NCBI GenBank assembly: GCA_964502525.1
Contig: CAZCXH010000028.1
Coordinates: forward strand, 1 to 37,750
Direction: 5' to 3'
Source of the DNA: DATLYB01 sp964502525
Lineage (GTDB): Bacteria > Bacteroidota > Bacteroidia > Chitinophagales > CAIOSU01
Length of the DNA stretch: 37,750 nucleotides
Below, one piece after another: positions 1 to 7,400 of the stretch. Both the position numbers and the translations under genes were made by a program. The notes below the pieces were generated by a model. It did no database searches. It was not told the DNA's origin and saw only the letters and a list, made by a program, of their open reading frames with translations. Position 1 is the first letter of the stretch; every line of letters begins with the position of its first letter.

Positions 1-17
1 AGCCTCATACCTTTTTC

Positions 18-37
18 CCGTCCGCTAAAGCGGACGG
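18..37. repeat. Short GC-rich hairpin
   Basis: This is a perfect inverted repeat with 9-base arms (CCGTCCGCT / AGCGGACGG) around a 2-base loop. No T-run follows it on either strand, so it is not an obvious intrinsic terminator. It lies in non-coding DNA with the two-hairpin repeat at 159-258, and may be a solitary REP-like palindrome. No second copy was seen in this window. Confidence 0.55.
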
Positions 38-158
38 CAATGAATTTCAATAAGTAATCTTGTCGGTAATCCATAACTCACGTTAAATTAAATCGTAATA
101 ATAAAATGATAACGGAACGCTGATGACTCGGATTATATGGATAATCGCTGATTGTTTT

Positions 159-258
159 ATACCGAAACAAGTCAGGTTTTCGAAAAATGGAACTGCAGGA
201 TGTTCGGTATTAACCGGGAGTACGTCTCGCTCCTTCGAAAAACCCGACTACTCCCGGT
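159..258. repeat. Two-hairpin dispersed repeat, copy 1
   Basis: Two stem-loops lie back to back. The first pairs ATACCGAA (159-166) with TTCGGTAT (203-210). The second pairs ACCGGGAGTA (213-222) with TACTCCCGGT (249-258). The first 70 bases match the last 71 bases of the window closely, and a diverged relative sits at 10157-10207; all three carry TCAGGTTTTCGA inside the first loop. It lies just beyond the 3' end of the minus-strand T9SS gene, so it could act as that gene's 3' end. It looks more like a mobile palindromic element than a terminator because no T-run follows. Confidence 0.65.
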
Positions 259-272
259 ATAATAGAGCGACC

Positions 273-3191
273 CTAATTCAGGACAACAATTTTCCGGATG
301 AACGTTGTCTTTCCTGTTTGGAGCCTGAGGATGTAGAAACCCGGCTGCAAGCCTGCGGTGTTCAGCGCTATCCTGTATTGACCGGGCGGGAGGATGAATG
401 TTCCGGCAAGCCGTCCGTTCAGATCGAACAATTGAAGATGTGTTTCGCCTTCCGGCTGAAATGAAGTTTCAACGATAACGAGGTTTTTTGCGGGGTTGGG
501 GTACACTTTAATTTTTTCTTCCTTAATCGGGGTGAAAGCCGGTGTCGTGTCTGAGTCATCGGGCAAAACAAACCCATCGAAGGTCAATTTATCTACGATC
601 AGCCTTGAGGGCCCGTATCCGGTGGTTATGTTTATTTTAATGGCCCCGCTGTCGGGCAGGATGTTTTGCCGGTAGTTGATTGCTATGGCGAAGGGCGTGA
701 ATTCCGTCACCGAATCAGCCCGGATGAAGCTGCCGTTTGCGATCAAAACGCCCTGATTGTACATTTCCACCGAGATTTCCATCGTGTCTCCGTTCACCGG
801 GTAAAAACGGAAATAGCCGTTAAGTGAAACATGCTGCGCATAAACCGGGAAGAACGGTCCATCCCCATCGAACACAGGCTTCGGTTTCTCCAAAGCCATG
901 CTCATGCGAAGGAACGTGCCCGCTTCTGCATGTATATTCCTGATTTGTGCGGCAAAGTCATCAGGCTCCTCGAAAAAAACCTGGCTGACCGCGGGCGTGT
1001 CGCCACGAATAATGTTGTCAAAATAAATATATTTTAAATAGCGCCATGACTCCAGCGTCCTGTGCGGATAAACGAACCAGTTTTCGAAGCCCGGATTAAG
1101 CACCTCCGGAGAAGAAGGAGTGAATGCAATATCATCGGCTATGACGTAATTATTCGCGTAATCCATGTCAATAGTGTCAAAAGGGTTGATCGTTATCATC
1201 CCCAGCGCAAGAGAGTCCGGCATTGCAGGAGAAGAGTAGGCGATCGGAAATGCCAGCCTTTCAAAGCTGCCTCCTGAATTTCCTGCTATGGGGCAACGCT
1301 GGAATGCAACAGCGCTGCCATTGGCGGTTAATTGCAGCAGAAGGAAGGCAGTGTCTCCTGCTGCAATATTATAATTGAAAAAACCCGTTATTGAATCCGG
1401 TCTGGCGTTGAAAGCCATGACGGGCGAGAAAAGATTTGCCGACCCTTCCGGGTGAATTTTTCCCATCAGGATGATATTGTCGCGGTAAATTTTCACGGCA
1501 AAATCACCGTCATGTCCGGGCACGCGTTCGATAAAGTCGCCTCCAACTGACCAGTCATAGGGAAGCAATATGGTGTCATCGCTCCAATGCTGGAAATCCC
1601 AGTTGGGGATGGGAAAACCGGTATAGACCTGCTGAACCTGTCCGTAAAAATTAATTCCATGACCTGCGGCTGCCTTGATCCTGTAATAATACAGGCTGTT
1701 TGGCTGCAGGTTATTGAGTGAGGCAGATACGCTATGCAACAAGGTATCGGAAATCTGTCCGGGATTTGCGGTGATCGCGCTCCCAAGAGAGGGCGTGAGT
1801 CCATATTCAAAACTTACCACGGCTGGAAGGGGCAGCTTGTCTATTTCCGCGTTCAGCCGGACGGAAGCGCTTTTTACACCGGTAGCCGGCAAGGTTTTCA
1901 ATGATATGTTTTCCCTATAGGTAAACAGCGCCAGCGGCACACCGGAGACGGTGCCTGCGTATGTCCTTGCCGTGACGTAAAAGTAATAAATCGTATTAGG
2001 GATCATTCCCGTGAGCTGATGCCACACCGGTGTCATCGTATCGCTTTGAACATCCACCGGATAGGTTTGACCGGAGCTTGAAAACGTGCTGTCGGTGGAA
2101 ATGGTAAACCAATACTGACCCGGATAACCATCGGTGCTGGCTTTGCCGGTCAGAGTCACGTTGGTCGGATCATGTATCGCGTGCCCGGTGGTTTGCGCCT
2201 GCGGAACGGCTGAGCTTGTATAAACGTAAACCCTGCCGTACCTGCCGCCAATTACTCCAAAAGTATTATCATGAAAACTGACCGTGTTGAAATATTCATC
2301 GCTCGCAGCGGCACTGATAACCTCGGGCGACCATGTGCTTCCGCCATCGTTGGTTCTGAGAAGGGTGGATTGGTAGCCGGAGATAAAGCCCGTGTCGCTG
2401 TTCAGAAAATAAATGTCAGTGAGCCAGCCGCCCAATTCATCTTTCAGCACAGACCAGTTGCCGCCTGCATCGGTGGTTTGCAAAATCGTCCTGATGGAAT
2501 CACGGGCGCTGTTTCCGCCAACGATGTATCCTGTGGAATCGTTAATAAACGTAATCGCATTAAAATTTCTTTGAATGGGAGAAGCCTGCGGCAGCCAGGA
2601 GGCGCCTCCGTCAGTTGTTTTTAAAATCGTTCCGTGTTCTCCGACAGCAAAGCCTCTCTGCAAATCAAGAAAATAAATTGACCGGAGCCAATAGCCCAAC
2701 TGGTCGTAAACGATGTTCCATGTATTGCCACCGTCAATGCTTTTCATGATGGTCTGGATGGAATCGTTGCTTTGCCTGCCGCCCGCGATGAATGCATTCA
2801 GCGAGTCAATGAAAACGATCTTGTTGAAGTGCCGCGTGTAAACAGGAGAATTGACGCGCGACCAGTTCGCACCGCCATCGCTGGTCTTTATGATTTTTCC
2901 GTTGAAGCCGGCAGCAATCCCATGCAGGCTGTCCCTGAAAGCCATTGACGTCAGCCATGATGATATGTTATCGCTGATGATGTTCCACAAAAGCCCTTCG
3001 TTGCCCGATTGAAAAATTGACTGGATGGAGTCGTTTTCCCGGTTGCCGCCAACTGTCAAAATGTTATCCCGGCTGAAAATGGCGATCGAGTTGATGTCCC
3101 TTCCGCGCACGCCATGCGATGGATGCCACTGCTGGGCGCATGCGGTGATGGAAATCAAAAATGAAAACAGAAAAAACAGTCCCTTTATCAT
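273..3191 (-). CDS. Ycf48/BNR-repeat T9SS type A secreted protein
   Basis: This encodes a 972-residue exported protein. A hydrophobic signal segment at residues 1-19 ends in TACAQQ, which could be cut by signal peptidase I or, less likely for a T9SS cargo, read as a lipobox. Residues about 25-330 hold repeated units of the form GxxGxIxKTxDGGxxW, the Asp-box/Ycf48-like beta-propeller pattern also found in photosystem II assembly factors and sialidase-like propellers. Fibronectin-like segments with WxxLTGMxPNTxYYF follow, then two jelly-roll-like modules. The C-terminus (VYPNPAKN, FDLNGRL, GFYILRL, IRKIVVLN) is a type A T9SS sorting domain, expected to be removed when the protein is anchored or released at the surface. 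Ligand and exact role are unknown. The start is supported by a -7 box directly upstream. Confidence 0.9.
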   Translation of the reverse strand: MIKGLFFLFSFLISITACAQQWHPSHGVRGRDINSIAIFSRDNILTVGGNRENDSIQSIFQSGNEGLLWNIISDNISSWLTSMAFRDSLHGIAAGFNGKIIKTSDGGANWSRVNSPVYTRHFNKIVFIDSLNAFIAGGRQSNDSIQTIMKSIDGGNTWNIVYDQLGYWLRSIYFLDLQRGFAVGEHGTILKTTDGGASWLPQASPIQRNFNAITFINDSTGYIVGGNSARDSIRTILQTTDAGGNWSVLKDELGGWLTDIYFLNSDTGFISGYQSTLLRTNDGGSTWSPEVISAAASDEYFNTVSFHDNTFGVIGGRYGRVYVYTSSAVPQAQTTGHAIHDPTNVTLTGKASTDGYPGQYWFTISTDSTFSSSGQTYPVDVQSDTMTPVWHQLTGMIPNTIYYFYVTARTYAGTVSGVPLALFTYRENISLKTLPATGVKSASVRLNAEIDKLPLPAVVSFEYGLTPSLGSAITANPGQISDTLLHSVSASLNNLQPNSLYYYRIKAAAGHGINFYGQVQQVYTGFPIPNWDFQHWSDDTILLPYDWSVGGDFIERVPGHDGDFAVKIYRDNIILMGKIHPEGSANLFSPVMAFNARPDSITGFFNYNIAAGDTAFLLLQLTANGSAVAFQRCPIAGNSGGSFERLAFPIAYSSPAMPDSLALGMITINPFDTIDMDYANNYVIADDIAFTPSSPEVLNPGFENWFVYPHRTLESWRYLKYIYFDNIIRGDTPAVSQVFFEEPDDFAAQIRNIHAEAGTFLRMSMALEKPKPVFDGDGPFFPVYAQHVSLNGYFRFYPVNGDTMEISVEMYNQGVLIANGSFIRADSVTEFTPFAIAINYRQNILPDSGAIKINITTGYGPSRLIVDKLTFDGFVLPDDSDTTPAFTPIKEEKIKVYPNPAKNLVIVETSFQPEGETHLQLFDLNGRLAGTFILPPGQYRIALNTAGLQPGFYILRLQTGKTTFIRKIVVLN

Positions 3192-3199
3192 GGCGAAAA

Positions 3200-3207
3200 T
3201 AAAGATA
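3200..3207 (-). promoter_or_regulatory. Candidate Bacteroidota -7 box
   Basis: On the minus strand this reads TATCTTTA, one base from the consensus TAnnTTTG. It stands 8 bases before the ATG of the Ycf48-like gene, which would give a very short leader. No convincing -33 element was seen. Confidence 0.4.
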
Positions 3208-3254
3208 ATCTATTCGCGCAATATCTCAGGTTGCGAGCCGGCTATGCGGGTGGC

Positions 3255-3287
3255 TGTCCCCCGCTGGCGGGGGATGAAGGGGGTGGA
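3255..3287 (+). repeat. Left inverted repeat of the DUF559 unit
   Basis: This 33-base repeat starts with TGT and the hairpin core CCCCCGCTGGCGGGGG, and ends AGGGGGTGGA. It matches the reverse complement of 3713-3745 at 30 of 33 positions; the three mismatches are consecutive. It ends 4 bases beyond the stop codon of the endonuclease gene. Confidence 0.8.
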
Positions 3288-3291
3288 CGGC

Positions 3292-3684
3292 TTATCCTGG
3301 CGCTTCAAGGCTTTCAATCATCATCTCCAATGCCCGGATCACATTATCCATATCCTGCAGCACTTCCTCATCGCTGAACCGAACCACCTTGAAGCCCGCC
3401 TGCCTCAGATCTTTTTCTTTCTTTACGTCTTTCTCAAATGTTTCCTCCCAATGATGCGTCACCCCGTCAACCTCAATTATCAATTTCAATTCTTTGCACA
3501 TGAAATCGGCAATATAATTCAGCACAGGTCGCTGCCTTCTGAACTGATACCCCTTCATCCGCCTTGCCCGCAATGCATACTTCCATAAGCAGGCCTCCGC
3601 CATGGTCATTTCCCTGCGAAGTTTGCTGGCAAAGGGCTGCAAGCTTTTGTTATAGGCGCAGTTGTTTGTTTTATCGGCTTTCAT
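3292..3684 (-). CDS. DUF559 (Vsr-fold) endonuclease
   Basis: This encodes a 130-residue protein of the DUF559 family, compact nucleases related in fold to the Vsr mismatch endonuclease and the PD-(D/E)XK superfamily. The diagnostic order is present: an N-terminal basic helix (SKLRREMTMAEACLWKYLR-like, E30 and W34), FRRQRP at 48-53, IADF with D60, the acidic pair EVDG (E71, D73), and a C-terminal VVRFSDEEV strand-helix. Length is normal for the family. The reading frame stays open upstream to 3861, but that stretch is repeat DNA, so the ATG at 3684 is preferred. The gene is alone between inverted repeats, with no methyltransferase beside it, which argues against a restriction enzyme. DNA nicking or cutting at a homing or repair site is inference. 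Confidence 0.85.
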   Translation of the reverse strand: MKADKTNNCAYNKSLQPFASKLRREMTMAEACLWKYALRARRMKGYQFRRQRPVLNYIADFMCKELKLIIEVDGVTHHWEETFEKDVKKEKDLRQAGFKVVRFSDEEVLQDMDNVIRALEMMIESLEAPG

Positions 3685-3712
3685 TTGTTGTGCAGTTTTT
3701 TCTACCGTAGTT

Positions 3713-3745
3713 TCCACCCCCTCGCTCCCCCGCCAGCGGGGGACA
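3713..3745 (-). repeat. Right inverted repeat of the DUF559 unit
   Basis: This is the inverted partner of 3255-3287. It lies 28 bases upstream of the endonuclease start codon, so the promoter of the gene must lie within or beside the repeat. The first 31 bases recur exactly at 10037-10067. Confidence 0.8.
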
Positions 3746-3900
3746 TCCGCGCTCAATGCCGGTGTTTCATCACCAAACTTACGTTTCACAAGTGTCTTTA
3801 TTCTTCCTGCATGCACTGGTGACCTGTTTCCACCCCCGCCAGCGGGGATATCCGCGCGCAACGCCAGCCAAATAAATTATGATTATTATTATTAACCCCG

Positions 3901-4140
3901 CGCGCAATATCTCAGGTTGCGAGCCGGCTATGCGGGTTGGCTGTCCCCCGCTGGCGGGGGATGAAGGGGGTGGACGGCTTATCCTGACGCTTCAAGGCTT
4001 TCAATCATCATCTCCAATGCCCGCGCTCAATGCCGGTGTTCCGTTACCAAACTTACGTTTCACAAGTGTCTTTATTCTTCCTGCATGCACTGGTGACCTG
4101 TTTCTACCCCCGCCAGCGGGGGACATCCGCGCGCAATGCC
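3901..4140. mobile_element. Repeat unit B, internal-deletion copy of unit A
   Basis: This 240-base unit consists of the left end of unit A (3215-3336) joined directly to its right end (from 3747). The 413 bases holding most of the endonuclease gene and the right inverted repeat are missing. The junction falls on CCG, present at both breakpoints in unit A, so a microhomology deletion is the simplest origin. The left inverted-repeat copy is at 3942-3974 and the right palindrome core at 4107-4122. It is separated from unit A by a 35-base AT-rich spacer. The remnant of the gene end (about 15 codons) is not functional. Confidence 0.75.
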
Positions 4141-4404
4141 GCCCGCCCTGAAATCTTTTCCACAATTTTCATAGTGGATGTTTTTATTTTAAGGTAATTT
4201 GTTGGCTAATTAATGCAAATTGTTTTATCATTGTGTGGCAGGTTCCTTGCCTGCTGAAAAATCAGCATGTGATGAGATAACGCGTTTGTGCGAATGTATT
4301 TTTCAGAGTTGGGAATTTTGCCGGATTTTTATTATCTTGCGAAAGACGGAATTTTAAGATAACTTCATCAGGCAGTACGGGATTTAACGCATATTATTAA
4401 ACCC
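4141..4404. other. Non-coding gap before the Cys-rich protein gene
   Basis: This is AT-rich non-coding DNA and the likely promoter region of the long downstream gene. TATCTTGC at 4334-4341 resembles a -7 element but lacks one T of TAnnTTTG. No terminator, small gene or RNA was recognised. Confidence 0.4.
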
Positions 4405-7400
4405 ATGAAAAGGATTTTCGTTTTAGGGGCATTTGCAATGTCAGCGGCACTCCCGTATTTCGCGCTGGCGCAGATACCCAGCGGGCTGCCGCCCGGCACT
4501 ACCTATCAGCTATATAATCCTGGAAGTGGGGGAAATATTTTATCAACTACGGTTGCTACCGATCCGAGGGAAATAGGTTTCAACGGAGTGATTTACGCCT
4601 TCTCCAATACTGCCTGGCCCAAGTGTGTTTCATGGGGGCTTCCAAAGGGCGGGATAAATCTTGTCAATGGTTCAGCGGAAGGCGGCTGTGGTACGACTCC
4701 TACATATAGCACGGTAGCCTTTTCCAACATCACCAGCACTAACATTGCGACATTCACCGGTCAAACCCAGTACACATATACTGCTGCAGGCGTCATGTTT
4801 ACGGATAATTCCGTGCCGATAAGGCTTAGGATAACTGTGGTGGATAATGCGGGCGCTGCAATACCCATTCAAACAACTGCCAATTTTATATATGTCCCGA
4901 TTGGGCAGGGCAACTCCACATTCAGGGTGATGGTGCAGATACAGGCGCAGGGACCGTCATCATCCTCTGCGCCATTTGCGTTATATACTACATCCGGACA
5001 GGGTGTTGATCCGGGTAACGCGACATCGAGTTATACATGCGCTGATCACTCCGGACAATGGGTGGGCGCGATTCAACTTTTCAACTGTTTACATACTGTT
5101 CAGGGGGATCAGATATGCTCCACTTATCCCGGCACTCCCGGTGGCAATCAGTTCCTGATCGGAACCAGCACCTGCGGATTAACAACCACGCCCACATTGG
5201 TGAATGCAGAATCAGTGGCGGGATGCCAGGATGGGAGCATTCAGTTTACGGTGCAGCAGGGTTCATGCAGTTCATGGACGGCACAACTGTGGAATAACAA
5301 CTACTCGACTTTGATAACATCATGGCCATCGGGCAGCGGTGCTACGGTGAGTTGGACCAATAGGCCCCCGGGCGCTTATCATGTTGTCATTAACGACAAC
5401 AATGGCCTCTGCGCGCAGCGGCTGGATGTTACCATCAATGAAGGAGTGCCTTGTCATGTAAAATTCAATAATCCCGATTCATTGCACACCTCGCCCACCT
5501 CTGTGGCGGGGTGTGATGACGGTTCCATCAATGTAAGCTATGATGCGCGTGTTTGCGGGAATACATGGAATGCAATATTATATGACGACCTCAGCAATAT
5601 CATTGCGACATTTAATGCCACTGTCCCCAATAATACAGCGGTTTTGTGGAATAACCTTCCGTCAGGCAACTATCAAATCATCGTTACCAGCAATTCCGTC
5701 TGTGACCACGACACAACGATTACCGTGGTGGATGGTCCTCCGTGCAGGGTGGAAGTTCAGAATGTGCAGCAATCTGTCACCAACTGCGATGACAATATCA
5801 TCTACGCAGACATATCTTCCCTTACCTGTGACGACAAGTGGTATGCGTATCTGTATGTCAGCGATTACAGTTCTTACATACGTCAGCGGGATTACACGCA
5901 AAGCCCTGATATAACATGGACTGACATTCCGCTCGGAGATTATCATATTATAGCCACCGATAACGTAAATTGCACGGACACCGTTCACGTCACCCTCACT
6001 TGTTCCGATAATGATCCCTGCACGAATGATTTGTGCTCGCCCACCTGCACCCATCCTTACAAATGCGAAGACAACAACCCGTGCACGGAGGACTTTTGCC
6101 AGACGGGGGGCATCTGCCAGAACCAGCCTATCGTCTGCAATGACGGTGACGCCTGCACCAACGATGCCTGCGTGGGCGGCAACTGCCAGTTCACGCCCGT
6201 GAACTGCGCGGACAACAACCCTTGCACCGTTGACCAGTGCTTCAGCGGCAACTGCGCCCACACCCCGATGGTGTGCAATGACGGCAATGCCTGCACCAAC
6301 GACTTCTGCCAGGCGGGCAACTGCGTGTTCCAGCCCCTGTGCACGCTCAATGACAACAACCCGTGCACCGATGATTTCTGCGTGAACAGAACGTGCCTGC
6401 ACGTGCAGAAGAACTGCGATGACGGCATCTCATGCACCACCGATTTCTGCTCGGGCGGCCAATGCTTCAACGCGCCCACATGTGTGCTTGATGATAATGA
6501 TGAATGCACTGCCGACCAGTGCCAGAATGGCGTGTGCCTGCATATTCCAACCAACTGCAATGACAACTTCAGTTGCACCCGCGACTACTGCCAGGGTGGT
6601 GATTGCTTCAACGAAGCGATATGCGAATTGGATGACAGCAATGCCTGCACGGTTGACACCTGCGTGAACGGGCAGTGCCTGCATACGCCAATAAACTGCT
6701 CGGATGACGACCCGTGCACGGCTGATGTTTGCACCGGGGGCGTGTGCTCCAATCCTCCGCTGTGCCCTGATGACAACGATGCCTGCACCAATGATTCCTG
6801 CTCCAACGGCTTGTGCCTCTATCCGCTGATCAGTTGCAATGACTTCGGTTCCTGCACGATTGATTTTTGCGAAAACGGAAGCTGCCAGCATGTTCCTCTT
6901 TGCGCGCTTGATGACGGCAATCCCTGCACCATTGATATATGCATTGCCGGGCAGTGCCAGCATCAGCCGGTTAACTGCGATGACGGCAACGCCTGCACCA
7001 TTGACACCTGCGACAACAATAATAATTGCGTATTCAATCCGCTCTGCCCTGCTGACGGTAACCCCTGCACCACCGACCTGTGCGTGAGCGGCACGTGTCT
7101 CAACATCCCCACCGACTGTGACGATGGCGACCTCTGCACCGTTGATTCATGCGACTTGTCGGGAAATTGCGCATACGCGCCTTCATGCGTTGTTGATGAC
7201 GGCATTTCCTGCACCGCTGATACCTGCAACCATGGTGTTTGCCTGCACCAGAATATCTGCACCTGCGCGGTACATTCCGATTGCAACGACAATAATGCCT
7301 GCACGCTGGATAGCTGCCTTGCCGGCAGTTGCGATTACAGCGCTTCCATCGCCTGCAATGATTTGAGTTCCTGCACGGATGATTATTGCCTCAACGGCTT

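Larger units (their letters stand above)
3215..3865. mobile_element. Repeat unit A carrying a DUF559 endonuclease gene
   Basis: This is a 651-base unit whose left 122 bases and right 119 bases recur, with few changes, in unit B at 3901-4140. Inside, the DUF559 gene is bracketed by 33-base inverted repeats built on the palindrome CCCCCGCTGGCGGGGG. A third palindrome core lies at 3833-3847 near the right end. The unit sits between two T9SS genes and disrupts neither. There is no transposase, so it may be a passive repeat, a unit moved in trans, or a homing-type selfish gene driven by its own nuclease. The boundaries are set by the extent of similarity to unit B. Confidence 0.65.

Noticed and set aside
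18..37. Intrinsic terminator
   Set aside because: The stem is strong but no T-run follows on either strand.
273..3191. Photosynthesis-related Ycf48 assembly factor
   Set aside because: Only the propeller repeat is shared. The protein has a T9SS sorting domain and extra surface-type modules, so a photosystem role is not supported.
3685..3861. Longer N-terminus for the DUF559 protein
   Set aside because: The added 59 residues come from the inverted repeat and its flank, and DUF559 proteins normally start close to the chosen ATG.
3258..4122. IS element with transposase
   Set aside because: No transposase or relaxase-like frame exists inside the repeats; only the DUF559 nuclease is encoded, so I call it a repeat unit rather than an insertion sequence.
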